Below are positions 7,954-17,683 of a stretch of 64,000 bases of DNA, piece after piece. How positions within the stretch are numbered: position 1 is the stretch's first letter; each line of letters begins with the position of its first letter. Where the stretch lies: positions 62,001-126,000 of the forward strand of contig SAQL01000010.1 of assembly GCA_004020645.1 (NCBI GenBank). The letters are read 5' to 3'. A program made the position numbers and the translations under genes. The notes beneath the pieces were generated by a model. That model worked only from the letters and a program-made list of their open reading frames with translations. It did not search any database and had not been told where the DNA came from. The stretch comes from Mesorhizobium sp. GTDB taxonomy: Bacteria > Pseudomonadota > Alphaproteobacteria > Rhizobiales > Rhizobiaceae.

Positions 7954-9438
7954 ATGATAGACAGGCGCCTTTCCAACAGCACGCGGCAGGCATTGCCGGC
8001 CTCGGTCGCGGTCCCCGGATACGACCGCAACCGCGTCGTACCCGGCATCGTCCATCTCGGCGTCGGCGCATTCCACCGCGCCCATCAGGCAGCCTATGTC
8101 GACGACTGCCTGGCGGCAGGAGAGATGAATTGGGGCATTGTCGGCGTCTCACTGCGCAGCGCCGACACACGCGACGCGCTGGCTCCGCAGGACGGGCTCT
8201 ACACGCTGGCGGTCAGGAGCAGCGACAGCGAAAGCCTGCGCGTCGTCGGCTCGATCCTGTCGATGCTGGTGGCCCCGGAAGATCCGGGCGCGGTGCTGGC
8301 CGCGCTGACTGACCCGCGCACCTCCATCGTCACGCTGACGATCACCGAAAAAGCCTATCTCAGGGTGGCGGGTGGCGGACTGGACACAGCCCATCCCGAC
8401 ATCGCCCACGATTTGGCCAACCCGCAAATGCCGCGAACGGCGCATGGTTTTCTGGCCGAATCGCTTGCGCGCCGCCGTGCCGCCGGTATCCAGCCATTCA
8501 CCCTGCTGTGCTGCGACAATCTCCCGGCCAACGGCGCCACGCTGCACCGGCTGCTGGTCGAATTCGCCGCTTTGCGCGGCACCGATCTCGCCCGCCATAT
8601 CGCCGACGAGGTGGCGTTTCCGTCGAGCATGGTCGATCGCATCGTGCCGGCGACCACTGATGCCGACCGGGCACGGATATCAGGCCAGCTCGGCGTCGAG
8701 GACGCCTGGCCTGTCATGACCGAACCGTTCTGCCAATGGGTGGTCGAAGACGATTTCCCGGCGGGCAGGCCGGCCTGGGAAAGGTTCGGCGTCACCATGG
8801 TCGGTGATGTCGGGCCGTTCGAGGACATGAAGCTGCGCCTGCTCAACGGCTCGCATTCGGCCATCGCCTATCTCGGCCTGCTCAGCGGCCATGAGACGGT
8901 CGACCGCGCCTTTGCCGATCCGGCGATCCGGCAATTCGTCGACGGATTGTGGGCCGAGGCCATCACGACGCTGCCGAAGGACGCCGGGCTCGACACGGCC
9001 GACTACACGGCCCAGCTCGCGAAGCGCTATTCGAACACCGCGCTCGCCCATCGGACGGCGCAGATCGCCAACGATGGCAGCCAGAAACTGCCCCAGCGCA
9101 TCGTTGCCTCGGCCATGGAGCGGATGAGTGCCGGTGCCCCGCCCGCCTATCTGATGCTGGTGGTGGCCGCCTGGATCGCCGCTTGCGAGGCGCGCGGCAA
9201 ATCCTTGCCGGAAAGCCACTTCACCGACCCGCTCGACTTGGCCCTGGCCGCACTCGACACTCGGCATCTGTCGGCTGACGATGCGGTGGCGGCGGTGTTC
9301 GACCTGGCCGGCTTCGCCAAGGGCGGTGCTGAGCGCCTGACGCTGATCGACCTCGCGGCCGCGCATCTCGAACGCCTGCGGCAGGGCGGTGTGGCTGCTG
9401 CTTTCACAGCGCTAGGCATTGGGAGCGAAAAACCGTGA
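7954..9438 (+). CDS. uxuB: fructuronate/mannitol-type reductase (UxuB-like)
   Basis: A 494-residue member of the polyol-specific long-chain dehydrogenase family. IVHLGVGAFHRAHQAAYVDD near residue 30 is the NAD-binding start and MKLRLLNGSHSAIAYLG near residue 290 carries the catalytic Lys. UxuB reduces D-fructuronate to D-mannonate; the neighbouring uxaC makes fructuronate, which supports that role over mannitol or tagaturonate. No strong Shine-Dalgarno is seen before the ATG at 7954; a TTG 25 codons upstream is open but lacks family sequence. Mannonate dehydratase (uxuA) is not in this window. Confidence 0.85.
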   Translation: MIDRRLSNSTRQALPASVAVPGYDRNRVVPGIVHLGVGAFHRAHQAAYVDDCLAAGEMNWGIVGVSLRSADTRDALAPQDGLYTLAVRSSDSESLRVVGSILSMLVAPEDPGAVLAALTDPRTSIVTLTITEKAYLRVAGGGLDTAHPDIAHDLANPQMPRTAHGFLAESLARRRAAGIQPFTLLCCDNLPANGATLHRLLVEFAALRGTDLARHIADEVAFPSSMVDRIVPATTDADRARISGQLGVEDAWPVMTEPFCQWVVEDDFPAGRPAWERFGVTMVGDVGPFEDMKLRLLNGSHSAIAYLGLLSGHETVDRAFADPAIRQFVDGLWAEAITTLPKDAGLDTADYTAQLAKRYSNTALAHRTAQIANDGSQKLPQRIVASAMERMSAGAPPAYLMLVVAAWIAACEARGKSLPESHFTDPLDLALAALDTRHLSADDAVAAVFDLAGFAKGGAERLTLIDLAAAHLERLRQGGVAAAFTALGIGSEKP

Positions 9439-9508
9439 GGTAGAAGTGCGTGGCGCCAAGTGTGCTGTGGGAGCGCGGCTTAGATAGTCATCGTACTCTC
9501 CCGAACAG

Positions 9509-10171
9509 CTATTTTGTGGGGCGCCTCGGGACGATACTGCTGTCGCGACCAGGGGACGGATTAAGTTCCGCGCTCCCGATCAACCGACTATTCTGGTGTT
9601 CAAGTAGCTTTTCCATAGGCTGGTGAATCAAAATGGTTCGAACTTGCGCCATTTCTTCGTCGGTCATTCCAAGGTCTCGAAGGATAGCAATCCTGCCTCC
9701 AATCGCCTCGTTCTCCTTGATCATGTTTTCCAGACGCATTCGCCGTTCCTCGGCTGACTCCCGATACTTTCTGTCTTTTCGCCGCTCATGGGCGTCATTG
9801 ATGGCGTTTCGCAGAACCTCAAGTGGATTGAGTTTACCGAAAAAGTCCCAGAACCCTGGAGACTGAAGGCGAACGCCCTTTAGTATAAGCCTGAAACCTG
9901 GTGGCAGAACGTTTGGCGACCAACTTGCTGTCTGGCCAGATTGGAAAGAATCGAAATCAGCTCGGGGCTCATATCGCCGAAGCCGTCTCCCTCGGCTATA
10001 CAGGCGGTCCAACAGGAAATGATACTGAACCAAGCCGGCGTAAGCCTGATCTAAGGCCAAAAGAAACGCAGCCACGTTTTCCACCGGCTCGTCGCCATAT
10101 CCCTTGATACGAAGAATAGCCACCTCATAATCGTCTTCGTCGCCCGCCATAGTCCTTCGAAAGTCGACCAC
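9509..10171 (-). CDS. protein of unknown function, islet gene B
   Basis: A 220-residue soluble protein that was not recognised. The central part (about residues 120-175) is strongly charged and probably helical or coiled coil (NDAHERRKDRKYRESAEERR), followed by a MTDEEMAQVRTILIHQP segment that resembles a short helical tail. The GTG at 10171 has GGGGG upstream; an ATG at 10150 with AAGGA is the alternative. Base composition is visibly more AT-rich than the flanks. It follows another unknown gene by 51 bp and the two probably form one transcript. Confidence 0.6.
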   Translation of the reverse strand: MVDFRRTMAGDEDDYEVAILRIKGYGDEPVENVAAFLLALDQAYAGLVQYHFLLDRLYSRGRRLRRYEPRADFDSFQSGQTASWSPNVLPPGFRLILKGVRLQSPGFWDFFGKLNPLEVLRNAINDAHERRKDRKYRESAEERRMRLENMIKENEAIGGRIAILRDLGMTDEEMAQVRTILIHQPMEKLLEHQNSRLIGSAELNPSPGRDSSIVPRRPTK

Positions 10172-10222
10172 TATTCCCCCTTTGACCGAAGCCTCAACCG
10201 GCAGACCTCACGATAGTCGTAG

Positions 10223-10849
10223 TCAGCCAAAATACTGAATACCGCGCTTTCGGCTTAATTTCAGAATTTTGTCGAAAGGGGCGATTTCTGTGTAATAGAC
10301 GAAATCGCCACCGATCATCTCTTTTTCAAGGTAGATGCCAGACGCTTCATCAGGCCGACCTTTATTGGAAAAATGGCAATATATTTGCGGCTCCGAGTAG
10401 TATTTATCGCCATCCCAGTCAACGGCTTCAATGTTTTCATATGGCACTTTGCCGATCATGATGACCGTAATATCGCCTCTCTCCCCGGCTTTGTAGTCCG
10501 TGAAGCGCCATTCCCCCGTCTCGGCATCTTCTGTCAGCGTTCCCCACAACTTGCCAGCCAGAATGCCATGCTCATATGTGGCCATTAGGCCAATTTTGAA
10601 CCAAGGGGAAATACTCTTGTGAGCCTTCACGTTCGGGTACTGGTCTAATCTAGCCACATCGCGAATTATGGCATCGCGTCCGAACTTCTGCTTTCGAAGC
10701 AGTGCGATTCTATTTTCAAATTCTGGCTTCCATTTCTGGCGCAGCGCTATTGTTTCAACAGGGGTTAGCCTTCTCTTTCGGCCTCGAAATTTTGAGTAAA
10801 TGTCTTTTGCCAGAGTGTAGATGAAAGAGGGGGCAAGATATTCAATCAT
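10223..10849 (-). CDS. protein of unknown function, islet gene A
   Basis: A 208-residue protein that was not recognised. The first 20 residues (MIEYLAPSFIYTLAKDIYSK) are amphipathic or weakly membrane-associating, followed by a basic RGRKRRLTP segment. The rest is rich in aromatic and charged residues, with WDGDKYYSEPQIYCHF suggesting a beta-rich domain. The ATG at 10849 follows GGGAG at nine bases. Many codons end in A or T, unlike neighbouring core genes, suggesting recent acquisition. It leads the two-gene islet between uxuB and the atp operon. Confidence 0.6.
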   Translation of the reverse strand: MIEYLAPSFIYTLAKDIYSKFRGRKRRLTPVETIALRQKWKPEFENRIALLRKQKFGRDAIIRDVARLDQYPNVKAHKSISPWFKIGLMATYEHGILAGKLWGTLTEDAETGEWRFTDYKAGERGDITVIMIGKVPYENIEAVDWDGDKYYSEPQIYCHFSNKGRPDEASGIYLEKEMIGGDFVYYTEIAPFDKILKLSRKRGIQYFG

Positions 10850-10994
10850 CGAATCGATCTCCCAGCCCAGCCAAGAGAGAGTGTGTCCGGGGGCGGGTTA
10901 GTACACAAGCTTGTCAGCTCATCGTGTCCACACCTGTCTCTGTGGGAGCCGGTGTAGGCAGCGCGCTCCGCACTGCTATGCCGACCAACGAATC

Positions 10995-11021
10995 AAAAAA
11001 AGCCAGGTCAAGCCCGGCTTT
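10995..11021 (-). terminator. rho-independent terminator of the atp operon
   Basis: On the minus strand the sequence forms AAAGCC.GG / CC.GGCTTT around a 5-nt loop with one internal mismatch, followed by a run of seven T. It lies about 25 bp beyond the atpC stop. Confidence 0.8.
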
Positions 11022-11045
11022 CTAGTCCAAATCGACATGCGGCCT

Positions 11046-11453
11046 TCAAGCAGGCAGGATGGCGCCTTCGAATGTGGTGAGCTGGCTAAGGAACTGCTCG
11101 GCCTTGCTGCGCGTCTGGTCGTCCTTAGCGTCGGCGACGTCTTCCCTGGCTTCCTGGATGCGGCGGGCAAGGTCGGCGCGGTCGATGTCGCCGACGGCTA
11201 CCGCCGATTCCGCCAGCAATGTGCAGCCGGCCGGAACGATGTCGGCAAAGCCGCCGAACACGACGTAGCGTTCTTCCTTGCCTGCCGCGGTCTTTACCGT
11301 GACGACGCCCGGCTTGATCGTGGTCATGACCGGCGCGTGATGCGCCATGACAGTCATTTCACCTTCGGCGCCCGGAATGACGACGGCTTCGACCTGCTCG
11401 GAAACCAGCAGGCGCTCCGGCGAGACCAGTTCGAATTTGAAAGCTTCAGGCAT
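11046..11453 (-). CDS. atpC: ATP synthase F1 epsilon subunit
   Basis: A 135-residue protein. It opens FKFELVSPERLL and contains VVIPGAEGEMTVMAHHAPVMTTIKPG in pieces, the beta-sandwich domain of F1 epsilon. The C-terminal helical part (DLARRIQEAREDVADAK) is present. Epsilon couples rotation of the central stalk and can inhibit ATP hydrolysis. The ATG at 11453 was chosen over an upstream in-frame start that lies in the repeat-filled spacer. Last gene of atpHAGDC. Confidence 0.95.
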   Translation of the reverse strand: MPEAFKFELVSPERLLVSEQVEAVVIPGAEGEMTVMAHHAPVMTTIKPGVVTVKTAAGKEERYVVFGGFADIVPAGCTLLAESAVAVGDIDRADLARRIQEAREDVADAKDDQTRSKAEQFLSQLTTFEGAILPA

Positions 11454-11550
11454 GATCAACTTAGCGAGTAGCGAGTAGTGAGTAGCGAATAGACAAAACG
11501 CTCGGCTCACATCGCCCCTATCCGCTACTCCCTATTCGCTATTCGATTCT
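11454..11550. repeat. atpD-atpC spacer with degenerate short repeats
   Basis: The 97 bp spacer consists largely of tandem variants of AGTAGCGA at 11464-11492 and their complement (CTACTC, CTATTCGC) at 11524-11543. The two arrays can pair into an imperfect hairpin. The position inside an operon means it is transcribed and could set processing or relative expression of atpC. Confidence 0.6.
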
Positions 11551-13206
<1,656 letters not shown>

Positions 13207-14091
13207 CTAGAGCGCCTCGGCGCCCGAAATGATTTCGATCAATTCCTTGGTGATCTGCGCCTGCCGTTGGCGGTTGTAGGTGATCGACAATTTGTTGATC
13301 ATGTCGCCGGCATTGCGCGTCGCATTGTCCATGGCGCTCATCTTGGCGCCCATCTCGCCGGCCGCGTTTTCGAGCAGCGCACGAAAGACCTGGACGGAGA
13401 TGTTGCGCGGGATGAGGTCGGAGAGGATTTCGCCCGGCTCCGGCTCGTATTCATAGACGGCATTGCCGCCGTCCGTCGCCTCGGTGGCAGCGGAAGGCAC
13501 GCCTGCCGGGATGATCTGCCGGGTCGTCGGGACCTGGCTGATCACCGACTTGAACTGCGAATAGAACAGCGTGCAGATGTCGAAGCCACCCTCGTTGAAA
13601 AGTTGGATGATTTTCTTGGCAATGGCATCGGCATTAACGAAGCCCAGCGTCTTCACTTCGCGCAAATCGACACGCTCGAGGATCAGCGCCGCGTAGTCGC
13701 GACGCAGGATGTCGAACCCCTTCTTGCCGACGCAGATGATCTTGACCTGCTTGCCGTCGGACAGAAGCTTGCGGATATGGTCGCGGGCAAGGCGCGCGAT
13801 CTGCGAATTGAAGCCGCCGCACAGACCACGCTCGGCGGTGCAGACGACGAGCAGATGCACGTCGTCCTTGCCGGTGCCGGTCATCAGCGCCGGGGCCTCG
13901 CCGCCGCCGCCGATCGCCTGGGTGATGTTGGCCAGCACCGCGCCCATGCGCTCCGAATAGGGGCGCGCGGCTTCCGCCGCCTCCTGCGCGCGGCGCAGCT
14001 TCGCCGCGGCGACCATCTGCATCGCCTTGGTGATCTTCTGCGTCGCCTTGACCGAGGCGATGCGGTTACGAAGGTCTTTTAGTGAAGGCAT
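13207..14091 (-). CDS. atpG: ATP synthase F1 gamma subunit
   Basis: A 294-residue protein, the expected length. It opens [33 protein letters not shown], the hallmark N-terminal helix of the rotor shaft (quoted in parts: [15 protein letters not shown]), has SDRGLCGG-like [11 protein letters not shown] near residue 85, and ends in a C-terminal helix with NARNA-like [14 protein letters not shown]. Gamma rotates inside the alpha3beta3 ring. It lies 33 bp after atpA and precedes atpD. Confidence 0.96.
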   Translation of the reverse strand: MPSLKDLRNRIASVKATQKITKAMQMVAAAKLRRAQEAAEAARPYSERMGAVLANITQAIGGGGEAPALMTGTGKDDVHLLVVCTAERGLCGGFNSQIARLARDHIRKLLSDGKQVKIICVGKKGFDILRRDYAALILERVDLREVKTLGFVNADAIAKKIIQLFNEGGFDICTLFYSQFKSVISQVPTTRQIIPAGVPSAATEATDGGNAVYEYEPEPGEILSDLIPRNISVQVFRALLENAAGEMGAKMSAMDNATRNAGDMINKLSITYNRQRQAQITKELIEIISGAEAL

Positions 14092-14124
14092 GCTTCAAAC
14101 CTGATCCCGTCCGTCCGGCCTCGT

Positions 14125-15654
14125 TCAAGCAAAGGTCTTGGCGAAGGTGTCGATCTCCGCCTTCAGCCTGGCGCGCAGATCGTCCGACAGCGCCTTCTCC
14201 TTGCGGATGCCGTCGAGCACCTCCTTGCCGGCCGAGCGCATGTGGCTGAGCAAGCCATGCTCGAATTTGCTGACCTGGTCGATTGCCAGCTTGTCGAGAT
14301 AGCCGTTGACGCCGGCGAAGATCACCGCGACCTGTTCTTCGACCCTGAGCGGCGAAAACTGCGGCTGCTTCAGGAGTTCTGTCAGGCGCGCACCGCGGTT
14401 GAGCAGGCGCTGCGTGGCCGCGTCGAGGTCAGAGCCGAACTGGGCGAAGGCCGCCATTTCGCGATACTGCGCGAGCTCGCCCTTGATCGAGCCGGCAACC
14501 TGTTTCATCGCCTTGATCTGCGCCGAGGAGCCGACGCGCGACACCGACAGGCCGACGTTGACCGCCGGGCGGACGCCCTGGAAGAACAGATTGGTTTCCA
14601 GGAATATCTGGCCGTCGGTGATCGAGATGACGTTGGTCGGGATGTAGGCCGACACGTCGTTGGCCTGGGTCTCGATGATCGGCAGCGCCGTCAGCGAACC
14701 GCCGCCATTGTCGTCATTGAGCTTGGCGGCACGCTCCAGAAGCCGCGAATGCAGGTAGAAGACGTCGCCCGGGTAGGCTTCGCGGCCGGGCGGCCGGCGC
14801 AGCAGCAGCGACATCTGGCGATAGGCGACGGCCTGCTTCGACAGGTCGTCGTAGCTGATCAGCGCATGCATGCCGTTGTCGCGGAAATATTCGCCCATGG
14901 TGCAGGCGGTGAACGGCGCCAGGAACTGCATCGGCGCCGGATCGGAAGCGGTGGCGGCGATGATGATCGAATAGTCGAGCGCGCCACGCTCTTCGAGAAC
15001 TTTCGCGAACTGCGCGACGGTCGATCGCTTCTGGCCGACGGCGACGTAGACGCAGTAGAGCTTTTCCTTCTCCGGACCGTGCTCGTGCACCGATTTCTGG
15101 TTGAGCATCGTGTCGAGGATGATCGCGGTCTTGCCGGTCTGGCGGTCGCCGATGACCAGCTCGCGCTGGCCGCGGCCGACCGGGATCAGCGCGTCGATGG
15201 CCTTGAGGCCGGTCGACATCGGCTCGTTCACCGATTTGCGCGGAATGATGCCGGGCGCCTTGACGTCGACACGCTTGCGCTCGGTCGCCTGGATCGGGCC
15301 CTTGCCGTCGATCGGGTTGCCGAGCGCATCGACGACGCGGCCGAGCAAGCCCATGCCGACAGGCGTGTCGACGATGGCGCCGGTGCGCTTGACGATATCG
15401 CCTTCCTTGATGTCGCGGTCGGCGCCGAAGATGACGACGCCGACATTGTCGGCTTCGAGGTTGAGCGCCATGCCGCGGATGCCGCCGGGGAACTCGACCA
15501 TCTCGCCGGCCTGGACATTGTCGAGGCCGTAGACGCGGGCGATGCCGTCACCGACGGACAGAACCTGGCCGACTTCGGAGACCTCGGCCTCCTTGCCGAA
15601 ATTCTTGATCTGGTCTTTCAGAATTGCGGAAATTTCCGCGGCGCGGATGTCCAT
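14125..15654 (-). CDS. atpA: ATP synthase F1 alpha subunit
   Basis: A 509-residue protein, standard length. It starts [19 protein letters not shown]; the P-loop [10 protein letters not shown] is near residue 170 and the alpha signature [17 protein letters not shown] is near residue 365. It forms the non-catalytic nucleotide sites of F1. The ATG shares one base with the atpH stop (TGATG), so the pair is translationally coupled. Confidence 0.97.
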   Translation of the reverse strand: MDIRAAEISAILKDQIKNFGKEAEVSEVGQVLSVGDGIARVYGLDNVQAGEMVEFPGGIRGMALNLEADNVGVVIFGADRDIKEGDIVKRTGAIVDTPVGMGLLGRVVDALGNPIDGKGPIQATERKRVDVKAPGIIPRKSVNEPMSTGLKAIDALIPVGRGQRELVIGDRQTGKTAIILDTMLNQKSVHEHGPEKEKLYCVYVAVGQKRSTVAQFAKVLEERGALDYSIIIAATASDPAPMQFLAPFTACTMGEYFRDNGMHALISYDDLSKQAVAYRQMSLLLRRPPGREAYPGDVFYLHSRLLERAAKLNDDNGGGSLTALPIIETQANDVSAYIPTNVISITDGQIFLETNLFFQGVRPAVNVGLSVSRVGSSAQIKAMKQVAGSIKGELAQYREMAAFAQFGSDLDAATQRLLNRGARLTELLKQPQFSPLRVEEQVAVIFAGVNGYLDKLAIDQVSKFEHGLLSHMRSAGKEVLDGIRKEKALSDDLRARLKAEIDTFAKTFA

Positions 15655-16214
15655 CAGCCGACCTCTTTCAGTGCAAGCTTGAGCGAATTGAGTTTGGTTT
15701 TGAGCGACGTATCGATCTGGCGCGAGCCTATCTTGACCACCAGCCCGCCGAGCAGCGACGGATCGACGGTTACGGTGATTGCGACATCCTTGCCGGCAAC
15801 GCTTTTCAGCGCCGCCTTCAGCTCGGTTTGCTGGGCGTCGGTCAGCGCATGCGCCGAAGTGACTTCAGCGGCGGTCTCGCCACGATGCTCGGCGGCGATC
15901 TGGCGGAATGCTTTGATCATGCCGGGGATGGCGAACAGACGGCGGTTCTGGGCGACGACGCGCAGGAAATTGCCGGTGAGGCCGGTGATCCCCGCCTTGT
16001 CGGCGATCACCGCGATGGCTTTGGCCTGGTCTTCACTGGAGAACACCGGGCTATTGATCAGACGGGTAAGATCCGCGCTGCCTTCGAGCATCGCGGCGAA
16101 ACCGTTGAGGTCGGCCTCGACCTGGGCGACCGAATTCGCCTGGAGCGCGAGCTCAAACAGCGAACCCGCATAGCGCTCTGCTACACCTGAGATTGGCGAT
16201 GACGATTGGGCCAC
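15654..16214 (-). CDS. atpH: ATP synthase F1 delta subunit
   Basis: A 186-residue protein. It has the OSCP/delta pattern with [13 protein letters not shown] near the start and [27 protein letters not shown] in parts at the C terminus. Delta links F1 to the peripheral stalk. The GTG at 16214, preceded by AAGAGAAAAGACGG, was chosen over a non-homologous 30-residue extension. First gene of the F1 operon; the Fo genes are not in this window, as is normal for alphaproteobacteria with split F1 and Fo loci. Confidence 0.95.
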   Translation of the reverse strand: MAQSSSPISGVAERYAGSLFELALQANSVAQVEADLNGFAAMLEGSADLTRLINSPVFSSEDQAKAIAVIADKAGITGLTGNFLRVVAQNRRLFAIPGMIKAFRQIAAEHRGETAAEVTSAHALTDAQQTELKAALKSVAGKDVAITVTVDPSLLGGLVVKIGSRQIDTSLKTKLNSLKLALKEVG

Positions 16215-16460
16215 GGACCGTCTTTTCTCTTGTCTGACAGGCCGCAGATTATTGGCGCGAGCGAAAACTCTAGCTAAATCTTTGACCTTACTGCATTTTT
16301 CCAAGCACGGAGGCGCGGCTTCCGCTATCCCCGGCCGAAAGTCGATTGCCGTCTAGCACAGGCATTTTAAGACCGCAATGCGTCGCCCCGCATGGTTTTC
16401 AGGCACTATTGTCGCATCCTTCGGTGCGGTTCGACCGCCGGTCCCGAATTAGCCTTTGAT

Positions 16461-16856
16461 TCAAGGCACAAAGCCGAAGGCGAAGGCAAGCGGCAGCGCC
16501 GCCAGCACCAGTTCCACCACTATGGAAACCCAATTGAATGGCGTGTTGGCGCCATCCGACATCATCGACAGCAGGCGGCCGAAGGCGGTGAACAGCCAGG
16601 AAAAGCCAAGCGCCATGTAGAGCAGCGGTTGCGCAAGCAGAATGCAGCACAGGCTGACGCCGAGATAGAACCCCGACATCCTGCCGCGACCTTCGGCAAT
16701 CGCCGCCGCCTTTTCGGGCTTGACCTGCAGCCGCAGGATTCGGAAGGCCAGCCCGGGCGCCAGGAACAGCAGCAGGCCGAACAGCAAGGTCACGACGGCG
16801 CTCGACCACGCCAGCCACTCGCCCTGGCTCATCGGCCACGGAAACGCAAATTCCAT
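16461..16856 (-). CDS. small integral membrane protein, unknown function (possibly DUF4345)
   Basis: About 131 residues with four predicted membrane helices (AWSSAVVTLLFGLLLFLAPG; GFYLGVSLCCILLAQPLLYM; FSWLFTAFGRLLSMM; VSIVVELVLAALPLAFAFG). The arrangement and the GRGRMSGFYLG loop resemble DUF4345 proteins, but this is from memory. The ATG at 16856 has GAGGGGAC upstream. It stands between atpH and an Asp/Glu racemase, with a 246 bp gap to atpH that should contain the atp promoter. Confidence 0.75.
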   Translation of the reverse strand: MEFAFPWPMSQGEWLAWSSAVVTLLFGLLLFLAPGLAFRILRLQVKPEKAAAIAEGRGRMSGFYLGVSLCCILLAQPLLYMALGFSWLFTAFGRLLSMMSDGANTPFNWVSIVVELVLAALPLAFAFGFVP

Positions 16857-16951
16857 ACTGTCCCCTCGCAAAATGGCTGTTCGAAATTTCGGGCATTCTA
16901 GCGAAGGAAGAGATATGCGCCAGATGGCGTCGGTGAATTGCGCAAAGCGCA

Positions 16952-17647
16952 TCAACCCAGAGCGAATTCGACCGCCGCTTCGGCATGGATGCGCGTCGTG
17001 TCGAACACAGGAATGTCGAAATCCTGCTGGCCGATCAGCATGGTGATCTCGGTGCACCCCATGATGACGCTGTCGATGTTTTCGTCGCGCCGCATACGGG
17101 CGATTTCATCAATGTAGGCCGCCTTCGATTCCGCGGTGACAATACCCTGACAGAGTTCGTCGTAGATCACGCGATGAACCATGTCCCGTCCTGCTTCATC
17201 TGGCACCACGGAATGAAGGCCGTATCTGTCGGCGAGCCGGCCCTTGTAGAAATCCTGGTCCATGGTGAACCGCGTTGCCAAGAGAGCCGGACGGGTGACG
17301 CCGGCCTGGGCAACCGCGGTAGCTGTGGCATCGGCAATGTGGATGAGCGGTATCGACACCGCTACCTCCACCTGATCGGCTAGCTTGTGCATGGTGTTGG
17401 TGCAGATCAGCAGCCCCTCCGCACCGGCTGCTTCGAGCATACGCGCCGCCTCGACCAGCAGAACGCCCGCCCCCTGCCAGTCGCCGACGTGCTGCCGTTC
17501 GGCAATCTCGGCAAAGTCGAACGACCACAGCAGCAGTTTCGCCGAATGCAACCCACCCAGCCGCTCGCGCACGATCTCGTTGAGCAGGCGATAGTAGATC
17601 GCAGTTGATTCCCAACTCATGCCGCCGATCAGGCCAAGGGTTTTCAT
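16952..17647 (-). CDS. aspartate/glutamate racemase family protein
   Basis: A 231-residue protein of the Asp/Glu/hydantoin racemase superfamily. It begins MKTLGLIGGMSWESTAIYYR, has the first catalytic Cys in ICTNTMHK and the second in IMGCTEITML. Both Cys of the two-base mechanism are therefore present. The likely reaction is interconversion of L- and D-aspartate; the substrate is not determined by sequence alone. The ATG at 17647 begins the conserved fold; a seven-codon extension is possible. priA lies 36 bp upstream on the same strand. Confidence 0.85.
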   Translation of the reverse strand: MKTLGLIGGMSWESTAIYYRLLNEIVRERLGGLHSAKLLLWSFDFAEIAERQHVGDWQGAGVLLVEAARMLEAAGAEGLLICTNTMHKLADQVEVAVSIPLIHIADATATAVAQAGVTRPALLATRFTMDQDFYKGRLADRYGLHSVVPDEAGRDMVHRVIYDELCQGIVTAESKAAYIDEIARMRRDENIDSVIMGCTEITMLIGQQDFDIPVFDTTRIHAEAAVEFALG

Positions 17648-17683
17648 CTCTTCACAGCACCGGTCCAAATTGCACGGTCGGCC

